From: Myxococcales bacterium
GTDB taxonomy: Bacteria; Myxococcota_A; Polyangia; Fen-1088
Length of the DNA stretch: 64,000 nucleotides
Direction of reading: 5' to 3'
NCBI GenBank assembly: GCA_022184915.1
Contig: JAGTJU010000001.1
Span: forward strand, 1,118,057-1,182,056
The notes beneath the pieces were generated by a model. That model did no database searches. It worked only from the letters and a program-made list of their open reading frames with translations, and was not told the origin of the DNA. The stretch's first letter is position 1, and every line of letters begins with the position of its first letter. Shown one piece after another: positions 16,401 through 24,212 of this stretch. The position numbers and the translations under genes were made by a program.

Positions 16401-17631
16401 GGTAAAAGGTCATGAGTCCCAGGTTCACCACGCTGGCGTTTTGCGAGAAGACCCGGCCAAGCGTGCGTTTGGCGATCACCGTGCGGGACGTGGGGTTGCC
16501 ACACACGTCCCCGGAAGGGCAGTCGGATTGGGAGTTGCAGAGGGACTGCGCAAGCTGGCACATCTTGAGCGCCCCCGGCTTCTCGGCACCCTTTTGGCAA
16601 ACGTCACCGAGATCCGGGCTCAGGCACGCGTTGGTCACGGGGATGTTGCAGGTGTTCTTGACGGGCTTGCAGGCGTTTTCGACCTCTTGGCAGGTGTTGC
16701 CCGCCGAATAGATGCACTTGTTGTAGTCGAGCTCGCAGTAGTTCGTGTTGCCGCCGCACTTGTTGGTGGGGATTTGGCAGACGTCCACGTAGCTGTCGTT
16801 GGCGACGTCGCCCACCTTGCAGTTTGCGTCCGACGTGCAGGCCGCCTTGGAGAACTTGCAGGTGCCCACCGTGATCTTCGGACAGTCTGCGTTTTTTGTG
16901 CACGCTTCCCCCGTCGAGCAGGACTTGGTGTTCGGGCACTCGTTGTCGAGCAGGCAGCCCCCTTTGGGCGTGCCGCCGTAAGCGCAGCTGCCCTTGCCCT
17001 TGGCCCCGCAGTTCTTGTCCGCGGTGCAGAAGATCTTCGGGCTCTTGCTGTGCTGGCACCAGCCGGCTTTGCACGCCTGCCCGGGGTTCGAGCAACCGTT
17101 CGCGGTCTCCGCACAGTTGCCGCGGGCGGGGCAGATTGTCGTCGACGAACAGCTGTCTCCCGAGGCACTGCACTTTCCCTCGCCGTAAGGCTGACAATCG
17201 GCTTCATTGCGGCACACGTACTTGCCCCGGCTGCAGGTGCCCTGCGTGGGACAGTCGTCGTTGCTGGTGCACTGCCCCTTGCCCACCTTGCAGTAACGGG
17301 TCTGGCAGTCGGCATCGGATTCGCAGGAGCGTCCGGATGCGCTGCAGACGCCGGCGGTGGCGCTCCAGCCGCGGCAGTTCTTGCCGTCGTCGCAGTCCAC
17401 ACCCACTTCGCTCGCGTAGGTGAAGGGGTTGCCCGGAACTCCATTCATCGATCCCGACGTGTCGAGTACGATGAGCATGTTGGGCTTGTGGATTTGCCGC
17501 GCGATCGTGTTGAGGGGGTTGACGCGGGCAAGGGCGCTCCCCGGCCACGGCGGACTGACCAGAAGGGCGGCCACTACCATCGCCGCCAGACTTCTCGAGA
17601 GGGGAAGGTGAGCACCCACGGCCTTTGCCAT
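13456..17631 (-). CDS. PilY1-like protein: VWA domain split by a Cys-rich block, C-terminal beta-propeller
   Basis: 1391 residues with an N-terminal signal peptide. ATG 17631 is preceded by AGAAGGG. A von Willebrand A domain starts with the MIDAS motif DTSGSMNG (57-64). It is interrupted at about 78-378 by a block with dozens of Cys in repeats such as CTSNDDCPTQGTC and CRNEADCQPYGEGKC. VWA-like sequence then resumes (VVNLGLMTFY, NYVLFITDGEANGPGD). The C-terminal part matches the PilC/PilY1 propeller (GRLRAAYVGDTWGSLWRYDAQ). The acidic DxDxD calcium loop usually just before that motif is not obvious. PilY1 proteins sit at type IV pilus tips and affect adhesion and pilus biogenesis. No pilin genes are adjacent. 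An AT-rich stretch at 17651-17680 may hold the promoter. Confidence 0.85.
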   Translation of the reverse strand: MAKAVGAHLPLSRSLAAMVVAALLVSPPWPGSALARVNPLNTIARQIHKPNMLIVLDTSGSMNGVPGNPFTYASEVGVDCDDGKNCRGWSATAGVCSASGRSCESDADCQTRYCKVGKGQCTSNDDCPTQGTCSRGKYVCRNEADCQPYGEGKCSASGDSCSSTTICPARGNCAETANGCSNPGQACKAGWCQHSKSPKIFCTADKNCGAKGKGSCAYGGTPKGGCLLDNECPNTKSCSTGEACTKNADCPKITVGTCKFSKAACTSDANCKVGDVANDSYVDVCQIPTNKCGGNTNYCELDYNKCIYSAGNTCQEVENACKPVKNTCNIPVTNACLSPDLGDVCQKGAEKPGALKMCQLAQSLCNSQSDCPSGDVCGNPTSRTVIAKRTLGRVFSQNASVVNLGLMTFYQADYFPYYAVSDPKPITETVFLNTTQLGKSCYDKTSGPATTCTYNGTAYKLASGNNSQYTVNQKKGVKSSHDVAWCGDLCEIPSVGTGMYYGSYYTYTSTGGTVSTTKKTFSSYLGKTTVSAGQAYAYYEARPDYYNGGTLPPIKVPDCTKNACNATCGGRWDQNLSPFINPTATTAQATASSLKVLDWLNNASYGGLITYGGTPSGCTLENDGTKSEKSSAYHYMDDLRAVDELTCRQNYVLFITDGEANGPGDTGCTETACAADDPEKAGCSCKVVLAAHRMRKNLGVRTFVVGFSSDVAVGAARVINDNVAKAGGTDQGNDGAAPFAFVATNEEQLLAAVQNAIYDAVRGSYSTSPATASAGTQVSNGVKSGKYALDSRVDFPSWEGHLLAYDVTVNPPALVWDAGEELKMMDWRQRRLYVGTRDGNVVKVQIDDAGRIENRETLHALGLGADPEEAERIVKFTLSAPESGNPAVLGALINSTPIDVGQPGDSPLPGGRAFFLNNKNRPNLTYVGASDGMLHAFFTDDTTIAGNTYPAGSEAFAFLPYSQFEAITRIYVQGGQVPDPHQHIFGLANSPKVKNLCVQNCSDKEQAVWKTLLVMNEGYGGSGLFVLDITNPLGELGFAEPPVMPLWHSHDANLKSSYDAVVGQTISVPGFYLNKTDAMDDHRLVFASGYRVDGSSTTQGRRIISASARSGEILDSQAATAGSSCPQEYTILADIATAKNFGTEEKGRLRAAYVGDTWGSLWRYDAQKLSKVTSFGCDHPLHFAPTVVQLDRDDPSNNEGQAYLVQVTNSTLDDDTFTFPPSQLVIRKEVKDDLGQATADTQFGEGGQLVMTVGAPELCAVTTSGGGCAALMPVTARPTGTPLAILKKDGSGFQMMSMWYAPDGEGCTKGTTWLNLHEIVGEKVSQIQGLKVADEPVTSPVVAGGRILIVSSNGTVDIAADIEASFSAGTASPVAAVGAGIYRLLGWSEVQ

Positions 17632-17650
17632 CGACCCTTCTCGGTAGTTT

Positions 17651-17680
17651 CTTTAGTCGAATATATGTTAATTCGGCTTA
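17651..17680 (-). promoter_or_regulatory. AT-rich candidate promoter for the PilY1-like gene
   Basis: This is the most AT-rich stretch in the neighbourhood. On the minus strand it contains a TATATT hexamer resembling a -10 element, about 35 bases upstream of the PilY1-like start. No clear -35 box is visible, so it is only a candidate. Confidence 0.3.
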
Positions 17681-17733
17681 CAGAAGGATGCGGTGTCTGC
17701 CCCGGGACCGCGGGTGGTGGTCAAACGCGCGCG

Positions 17734-18630
17734 CTACTGGGGCCGGACGACGGGAACCAGCGCGGGGTCGGCCTTGCTCGCCTTGGCGGCCCGGGCGCTG
17801 GCCACACCGAGGCTGGTGACGAGGGCGGTGACGGCCAGGGCCGTGACGCCTACGGTCACGTTTCCAGCACCGAGCAGCTTGAGTGCGGACGCCACCAGCA
17901 CCACGATGAGCGCCGGCCGGAGCACGTGGTCGGGGGCGCGGGATGAAAGTTTTGCCCCGATGAACACGCCGGGCACCGCCCCCAGCAAGATCGAACCCGT
18001 CAGCGCCAGCTTGAAGTCGCCCAGCCACAGGTGGCCCAAAGCCGCCGAGGCTACCAGAGGGACGGCCTGAACCAGGTCCGTGCCCACCAGGTCCGAGAGC
18101 TTGAGATGGGGGTAAAGCAGGAGCAGCAACACAATCATCAGGGAGCCGGAGCCCACGGAGGTCATCCCCACCACCAGGCCTCCGAACGCGCCGATGGCGA
18201 TCGTGCGGAGCACTTTCACACGGGTATCGACGGCCTGATTCGCCTGACGTCGGCGTGTGAGCACCGGACGGAGCAAGATGCCGGTGGCGGCCAGCAGCAA
18301 GGCCACGCCGAGCCCGGTCTTGATCCACTCTTGTAGCCCTTCGCCCACCGCCACGCGTTTGAGCAGCCAGACCCCCAGGAAGGCACAGGGCAAAGAGCCG
18401 GTCATCAACCAGCCCACCAGCTTCAGGTTCACGGTGCCTTTGCGCAGGTGCACTCCACCGCCGATCGGCTTCATGACCACGGACGCCACCACGTCGCTCG
18501 AGACCGCCGCCAGGGGCGGGACCCCGAAGATCAGCACCAGCATGGGGGTCATGAGGGCACCCCCGCCCACCCCGGTGAGGCCCACGATGAAGCCGACGAT
18601 GAGACCGCCGAGGGCGACCACGAAGTCCAT
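17734..18630 (-). CDS. TauE/SafE family sulfite/organosulfonate exporter-like permease
   Basis: 298 residues with about eight hydrophobic segments arranged as two halves. Each half starts with a Gly-rich hairpin (GGLIVGFIVGLTGVGGGAL near the N-terminus, GGLVVGMTSVGSGSLMIVLL near residue 155), the hallmark of TauE/SafE. Family members export sulfite, sulfonates or related small anions, or take up C2 compounds; the substrate cannot be told here. ATG 18630. It is separated from the PilY1-like gene by about 100 bases and is not obviously in its operon. Confidence 0.88.
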   Translation of the reverse strand: MDFVVALGGLIVGFIVGLTGVGGGALMTPMLVLIFGVPPLAAVSSDVVASVVMKPIGGGVHLRKGTVNLKLVGWLMTGSLPCAFLGVWLLKRVAVGEGLQEWIKTGLGVALLLAATGILLRPVLTRRRQANQAVDTRVKVLRTIAIGAFGGLVVGMTSVGSGSLMIVLLLLLYPHLKLSDLVGTDLVQAVPLVASAALGHLWLGDFKLALTGSILLGAVPGVFIGAKLSSRAPDHVLRPALIVVLVASALKLLGAGNVTVGVTALAVTALVTSLGVASARAAKASKADPALVPVVRPQ

Positions 18631-18794
18631 ATCGCGGACTCTAGTCTAGTATTCGAGACATTGCAAGCGGGCGCGGAAACGGGTTCCCTTGGTGCGTCGC
18701 ATTGGTGCGCCGCGAGGCGCTGGCGAGAGGCGTGTGCCGAGAGGCGCCCACCGGCACGAGGCGTGCAATCGGACAGGGCAGCAAGGAGGGTCGC

Positions 18795-19019
18795 ATGAAA
18801 CGCCCCAGGAAAAAAGACCGCCCGGAAGCAGAGACGCCGGTGACGGCCTCGCAGCGTCCCCCCAAAGAGGAGGGGCGCTGGGACGGGGTCGACGAAGCCT
18901 CGTGGGAGTCCTTTCCGGCCAGTGATGCGCCGGGCACCTGGGCCGGCCCCGACCTGCCACCTAGGTTGCGGGCGCGCGCGCGCACAGAACCCACGTCGCC
19001 GCCGCCGCGTCCCAAATGA
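18795..19019 (+). CDS. Small hydrophilic protein with the conserved DEASWESFPASDAPG motif
   Basis: 74 residues. ATG 18795 has the strongest ribosome site in this area (AAGGAGGG, 4-base spacing), which decides the start over an upstream alternative at 18702. The sequence is charged and Pro-rich with no hydrophobic segment. The motif DEASWESFPASDAPG matches the widespread small-protein signature (D)EAS.ESFPASDPP found in many proteobacterial hypothetical proteins. Function is unknown; it is probably cytosolic and disordered. It lies 70 bases upstream of the kinase gene on the same strand. Confidence 0.75.
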   Translation: MKRPRKKDRPEAETPVTASQRPPKEEGRWDGVDEASWESFPASDAPGTWAGPDLPPRLRARARTEPTSPPPRPK

Positions 19020-19089
19020 CGGGGCGTGAGGCAGCTCGTGGCCGGGCCACCGGCTCAAGCGCACGCCGTCATCTGCCGAGGCGTGACCA

Positions 19090-22000
19090 GTGCCTCACGA
19101 AGAAACGGCCCTGTTGGCAAGCCGTTTCGTGCTCCTGCGCGCGGTGGGCGAAGGGGCCGTGGGCGACGTGTGGCAAGCCCGCGACGAACGCAGCGGCGCG
19201 TTGGTTGCGGTCAAGCGCCTGAAGGCGCCCGGGCAAGCGGCCACAGCGCGCTTTTTCCGCGAGGTGCAGGCGCTCTCCGAGCTGCGTCACCCGAACGTCG
19301 TGAGTTACGTCGATCACGGGCTGACGGCGCGGGGTGAGCCCTATCTGGCGATGGAGTGGCTCGAGGGAAACGACCTCGAGGTCGCGCTGCGGGCGGGGCG
19401 CATACCCATGGATGCGGCGCTGACGGTGCTCGAGCAGGTTTTGTCGGCCTTGGCCGCGGCCCACGATCGGGGCCTGGTGCATCGGGATCTCAAGCCCGCC
19501 AACATTTTCCTCTGCGAGGGCCGCTTCGACGCCGTGAAGGTGCTCGACTTCGGGGTGGCGAAGCGGTTGTTCGAGGTGGCCGAGGCGGGCCCGGCCCTGG
19601 CCGTGGGCACGCCGCTTTACATGTCACCCGAGCAGGCCCGGGGCCTTCCCGACGTGGATGGGCGCTCCGACCTGTTTTCGCTGGGGGCGGTGATCTACGA
19701 ATGCCTGAGCGGCACGAGCCCGTTTTGGGGTGAATCACCACGGGCCGTCCTGGCCAAGGTCTGCGTGGAGGCGCCGCGCCCCCTGCCGGACTTGGTTCCC
19801 GGTGTGCCCGAAGCCGTGGCGGCGCTGGTGATGCGCATGCTGGTCAAGGAGGTGGCGGCGCGGCCGCGGGGGGCGCGGGAGCTTTCCGAGGACCTCGCGC
19901 CTTGGCGTCGCGGAGAGCGGGTGAGGGTGGCGTCCTCGTCCGACGCGCTTTCGTCCGACGAACGTCGTCTCGTGGCGGTGTTGATGGCGCGGCGCTGCGA
20001 CCCCGAGGCGCACGCGCAGCCCTGGGCGGGCCTCGAAAGTGTGCTGGCCGGGCTCGAAGCCCAAACGCAGGCCTTGGTGGACGGGACGCTGCTCGTGACG
20101 TGTGACCAGGGCCATACGACCCTCGATCTTGCGGATCGAGCCGCAGAGTGTGCGCTGTCGATCCGCCGACGCTGGCCGGATGCAGCCGTTGCGCTGTCCC
20201 TCGGCAAGGCGGTGGTGCGGCAGCAGATCCCACTGGGGCAACTTCTCGACGAGACGAGCCAGAGGCTGGCGACCGTACCCAGCGGGTGCATCGGTGTCGA
20301 CGAAAACACCGCCACGATGCTCGCCCGTCGCTTCACGCTGCGGGTGGACGGCGCAGCTCACCACCTCGAAGGGAGGGAGGTGCCGGCCGTCGGCGTGGGC
20401 CTACCTTTCGTGGGCCGGGACGCGGAGCGTGCGCAGCTTCGGCGCGCCTTCGCGCTCGCGCGTCAAGGGCCGCGGGCGGTGGTGGTTGAAGGTCCTGCGG
20501 GTCTGGGGAAGACGCGGCTCATCAGCCAGTTCCTCCGCGAGCTCGAGGAGGCCGGCGAACGTCACCGCACCTGCACCGCGCGTGGTGACGTGCTCAAAGC
20601 CAAGATGCCCTTCGGCGTGGCGCGCCAGCTCGCGACCGACTTGTTGGCTTTTCCTCACGACGCCAGCCCGGCGGTGCGGCGGCACGCCATCGAGGCGTCC
20701 TTTGCGACACCGACTGCGCATGAGGCGGGCCCCTCGTACATTGCGTTTTTGGCCGAGTTTCTCGGGGCAGAGGCCAAAGACGCCGACGAACTCCTCCTGC
20801 GGCCGGCGCGCTTGGATCCACGCCTCATGGCGGAGCAGCTGGCCCTCGCATTTGCGGGACTCGTGACACGGGCCTGCACCGAAGCCCCGCTTGTGATTTG
20901 CATAGATGACTTGCAGTGGGCAGACGCAGCTTCGATCCGCCTCCTCCACCGGGCGCTCGCGGAGGGACTGACGCTGCCGTGTTTGCTCGTGGGGCTCACC
21001 CGACCCGGTGAGCCCGGCCCGCCCCTGTCGGTGCTGCCGGACGAGGCCAACCAGCGGATCGTCCTCGGGGCGCTTTCGCGCGACGAGGCCGGTGCGCTCA
21101 CGAGGTCGCTGGCACAGGAGCATTCAGCGGACACAACTGCCTGGATCGCGAGCCGCGCCGAAGGGAACCCGTTTTTCATCGAAGAGCTCGCGCGCACCTT
21201 GCGACAGCGCCGGCGCACCGAGATCCCCGACGCCATCGTGGGCACCGTGCAGGCGCGGCTCGATGCCCTGCCCGCGCCGGCGCGGCGGCTCTTGCGTGCA
21301 TCCAGCGTGTTCGGGCGGCGCTTCGAGCCCGCCGCCCTCGTGCCGCTCGTGGGCGAAGACAACGCTCCCTGCCTCGCGCCGCATCTGGATCTGCTCGTGG
21401 CCGAAGAGATCTTGCAGCCCGACGAAGGCGGGGCGTACGTGTTCCGACACGAGCTCGTGCGCGAGGCCGCTTACCAGAGCCTGACCGAGGGCGATCGCGT
21501 CCTTGCGCACCGCCTGGCGGGGCGCTGGTTGGAGGCCCGGGGTGGTTGTGAGCCCGCGTTGCTCTTCGAACACGCCCGCCGGACCGGTGACGGTGCGCGG
21601 GCGTGTGGATTTGCCGCCGAGGCGGCCACGAGCGCTTACGCTACGGGTGATCTCGAGGGGGCGATTGCCCTGGCCGCCCAAGGCCGGACGAGCGGCGCCG
21701 ATCGCACGCAGGTGGGCACCTTACACCTTCTGGAAGCGAAGGCCTTGCGATGGCTCGGGCGCATCGACGAGGGCTGGGGGCCAGCCGAGGCCGCGATCGA
21801 GCACTTCTTTCCAGGGAGCCGCGACTGGTTTCAGGCGCTCGAATATGGCGCCTTGATTCTGGGCGAGTCGTGTCGCCTCGAGCCGCTGTCGATGCTGGCC
21901 TACGAATGCGAAGAGACCCTGCCCCACGATCGCCCCGCGGCTCAGGCCCGTCTGATGGCGCTGGCGTCCATGGCGGCGCCGCTGCTCAATTCTCCGTTCG

Positions 22001-22887
22001 CGGAGCAGGGACAAGTGTTGCTCGAGACCGTGAGCGGCGCAGCGTCGGAGGACTGCACCCCCAGCGTACGCGCGCGGCTCTTGTGGATCCTCGCGCGGCG
22101 GTCCCAGAGCCGGGGCGCTTTCGGGCTGGCATTGACCCAGCTTCAGGCGGGACTCGAGGCCTGCGCTGCGGCGGGGGACGATCTGCTTGCAGCCGAAGTG
22201 ATGGCATCGCTGGCTTCGACGTTGCTCGATTGCGGTGCCTGGGATGAGGCACTGCTTCACCTGAGACAAAGCCTGGCGTTTGCCCAGCGGGTGCATTCCA
22301 AACTGCTCGAAGCCCTCTGTTGGGGAAACATCGGGATTGTCCACCTCCGGCGAGGTGAGGTGGCGCGGGCCGAGGAAGACATCGTCCGCGCCCGCGCGTT
22401 GCTCGAAGGGCTCGGCGCCACCTTCGTCGAACGGGGGTTGGGTCTTTACAACGCCCATGTTTGGATCGAAAGCGGGCACCCGGAGTCCGCCTGGTCCGAG
22501 CTCGAGCCCTTTGTCGCAGATCCGACGTTCCTGCCTACTTTGCAGCCCTACGCCCTGGCCTTGGCCTCGCAAGCGGCGCTGGCAAAGGGGCGACAGGCCG
22601 AGGCCCTATCGTATGCGCAGGCGGGGCTTGCTTTCATCGAGGACGAAGGGGTGATGCCGGAGGAAGGCGAGATGCTTCTGCGCTTGGCCCTCGTGACGTG
22701 CCTTTCGGCTGCGGGGCGCGAGGAGGAGGCGGCCGCCCAGGTAGACAAGGCCATTCGTCTCCTCCAAGAGCGGGTCGCCAACATCGACACCCCCGAGCTG
22801 GCATCCGCCTTCATGGCAATACCCGTGCATGCCGCGCTCATGACCTTCCGAAATCGGAAGTGCCCTCCGCAGGTGGGGCGGCTATAG
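19090..22887 (+). CDS. Ser/Thr protein kinase fused to a degenerate cyclase domain, AAA ATPase and TPR array
   Basis: 1265 residues, GTG start. The kinase domain (about 12-280) has a GEGAVGDV P-loop, VAVKRL Lys, HRDLKPANI catalytic loop, DFGVAK and SPEQARG, so it should be active. Residues about 290-435 resemble a class III nucleotide cyclase (ERRLVAVLMARR, VDGTLLVTCDQG), but the metal-binding Asp residues are not visible, so it is probably inactive. An AAA/STAND ATPase follows with Walker A GPAGLGKT (about 468) and Walker B LVICIDDLQWAD. The C-terminal third (about 780-1265) is helical TPR-like repeats. This architecture is characteristic of Myxococcota signalling proteins. Targets are unknown. 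Confidence 0.9.
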   Translation: MPHEETALLASRFVLLRAVGEGAVGDVWQARDERSGALVAVKRLKAPGQAATARFFREVQALSELRHPNVVSYVDHGLTARGEPYLAMEWLEGNDLEVALRAGRIPMDAALTVLEQVLSALAAAHDRGLVHRDLKPANIFLCEGRFDAVKVLDFGVAKRLFEVAEAGPALAVGTPLYMSPEQARGLPDVDGRSDLFSLGAVIYECLSGTSPFWGESPRAVLAKVCVEAPRPLPDLVPGVPEAVAALVMRMLVKEVAARPRGARELSEDLAPWRRGERVRVASSSDALSSDERRLVAVLMARRCDPEAHAQPWAGLESVLAGLEAQTQALVDGTLLVTCDQGHTTLDLADRAAECALSIRRRWPDAAVALSLGKAVVRQQIPLGQLLDETSQRLATVPSGCIGVDENTATMLARRFTLRVDGAAHHLEGREVPAVGVGLPFVGRDAERAQLRRAFALARQGPRAVVVEGPAGLGKTRLISQFLRELEEAGERHRTCTARGDVLKAKMPFGVARQLATDLLAFPHDASPAVRRHAIEASFATPTAHEAGPSYIAFLAEFLGAEAKDADELLLRPARLDPRLMAEQLALAFAGLVTRACTEAPLVICIDDLQWADAASIRLLHRALAEGLTLPCLLVGLTRPGEPGPPLSVLPDEANQRIVLGALSRDEAGALTRSLAQEHSADTTAWIASRAEGNPFFIEELARTLRQRRRTEIPDAIVGTVQARLDALPAPARRLLRASSVFGRRFEPAALVPLVGEDNAPCLAPHLDLLVAEEILQPDEGGAYVFRHELVREAAYQSLTEGDRVLAHRLAGRWLEARGGCEPALLFEHARRTGDGARACGFAAEAATSAYATGDLEGAIALAAQGRTSGADRTQVGTLHLLEAKALRWLGRIDEGWGPAEAAIEHFFPGSRDWFQALEYGALILGESCRLEPLSMLAYECEETLPHDRPAAQARLMALASMAAPLLNSPFAEQGQVLLETVSGAASEDCTPSVRARLLWILARRSQSRGAFGLALTQLQAGLEACAAAGDDLLAAEVMASLASTLLDCGAWDEALLHLRQSLAFAQRVHSKLLEALCWGNIGIVHLRRGEVARAEEDIVRARALLEGLGATFVERGLGLYNAHVWIESGHPESAWSELEPFVADPTFLPTLQPYALALASQAALAKGRQAEALSYAQAGLAFIEDEGVMPEEGEMLLRLALVTCLSAAGREEEAAAQVDKAIRLLQERVANIDTPELASAFMAIPVHAALMTFRNRKCPPQVGRL

Positions 22888-22900
22888 TCTCCGGCCCGAG

Positions 22901-24199
22901 ATGCAAGCGCCCCCCGAGTCCGTTCCCAAGCGCCTCCTGGGTCTATGCCCCCTGCTGGGGGCGGCGCTGGGTGTCACCCTCGTGTTTCTTCCCCTGGCGC
23001 GCCAGGGCCTGCCCGCTGTGGGGCGCGCGCTCGTGAGCTCACCGATTCTCGTTTTGGTGGTAGCCGAGCTGATGCATTTGGCGTTCCTCACCGCGCTTTG
23101 GCTCCGTTACCGCCCCGTGGCGTTGCCGCCCGACGAGGCGCTGCCCGTGCTCACCGTGATCATCCCCGCGTACAACGAGGGGCCCATGGTGGAGCAGAGC
23201 ATTCGGTCCGTGGCAGGGGCGAATTACCCCCACGACAAACTGGAGATCCTCGTCGTGGACGATGGCTCCCGTGACGACACCTTCTTCCACATGGAAAAGC
23301 TTCGAAAGCTTCATCCCCAGGTGGTTCGTCTCATTCGCTTTCGGGGCAATCAGGGCAAGCGGGCCGCGCTGCGCACGGGGTTCGAAAGCGCCCGGGGCGA
23401 CATCGTGATCACGATCGACTCCGATAGCGAGATCGAGCCCGATACGCTGCGAGCCTTGGCGGCACCCTTCTCCGATCCTCGTGTGGGAGGTGTGGCCGGT
23501 TGGGTGAGGGTGCTCAACTCGAAGCCGCTCATCGGGCGCATGCTCGACGTGCAGTTTACGTTGAGCTTCGATTTGACCCGCGCGGCCCAGTCGATCTTCG
23601 GTGCCGTGTTCGTCTGTCCGGGAGCGCTCTCTGCGTTTCGTCGCAGCGTGATCTTGCCCTTCATGGACGAGTGGGTGAACCAGAGTTTTTTGGGGCGCCC
23701 CGTGGGGCACGGTGAAGATCAGGCGCTCACGAACATCGTACTCAAGGCGGGTTTCCATACCGCCTACCAGCGCAACGCCGTGGTGTGGACGTTGGTGCCG
23801 CAGACCTATCGGCAGCTCACCCGCATGCTCACGCGCTGGGATCGCAGCTATGTCGTGGAGGGATTTTCTTTCGCGAAGTTCATGTTCACGAAGTACCGCG
23901 ACGGTAACCGCGTGTTTCCCATCTTGGGCTTCTTCGCGAGTACCTTCCGGCTGTTTTACGTGTTCGTGGGGCTCGTGGCCCTTCCGGCGGCCTTGATCCG
24001 CCGCCCGGACGTGCTCGTGGCCGGCTTGGCGGCGGGGTTCGTCATGGCGGCGCTGTCGTCCCTCTACTACCTGCGGGCGCGCCCGGGATTGCGCTTTTTG
24101 TGGGGCGCGGTGTACGCGGTCTATGCCTTCACGGCCCTCTTGTGGATCCTGCCCTACGCCATTGTCACGGTCCGCGACGAGCGCTGGGGCACGCGCTAG
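22901..24199 (+). CDS. Membrane family 2 glycosyltransferase (hyaluronan synthase/NodC/cellulose synthase type)
   Basis: 432 residues. Two N-terminal membrane segments precede a GT-A domain: TVIIPAYNEG, DDGSRDDT, DSDSE (DxD) and GHGEDQALTN, with the processive-type motif as RMLTRWDRSYV in place of Q(Q/R)xRW. Three or so C-terminal membrane segments follow. This layout is that of processive inner-membrane synthases that polymerise and extrude a polysaccharide such as hyaluronan, chitooligosaccharide or beta-glucan. ATG 22901 lies 13 bases after the kinase stop, so the two may be co-transcribed. The product polymer cannot be deduced. Confidence 0.88.
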   Translation: MQAPPESVPKRLLGLCPLLGAALGVTLVFLPLARQGLPAVGRALVSSPILVLVVAELMHLAFLTALWLRYRPVALPPDEALPVLTVIIPAYNEGPMVEQSIRSVAGANYPHDKLEILVVDDGSRDDTFFHMEKLRKLHPQVVRLIRFRGNQGKRAALRTGFESARGDIVITIDSDSEIEPDTLRALAAPFSDPRVGGVAGWVRVLNSKPLIGRMLDVQFTLSFDLTRAAQSIFGAVFVCPGALSAFRRSVILPFMDEWVNQSFLGRPVGHGEDQALTNIVLKAGFHTAYQRNAVVWTLVPQTYRQLTRMLTRWDRSYVVEGFSFAKFMFTKYRDGNRVFPILGFFASTFRLFYVFVGLVALPAALIRRPDVLVAGLAAGFVMAALSSLYYLRARPGLRFLWGAVYAVYAFTALLWILPYAIVTVRDERWGTR

Positions 24200-24212
24200 C
24201 TTCGTCCCAACT

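Noticed and set aside
15868-17946. 692-codon plus-strand ORF opposite the PilY1-like gene
   Set aside because: Composition is Val/Ala/Gly/Arg-rich without motifs, and the minus strand encodes a coherent VWA/propeller protein.
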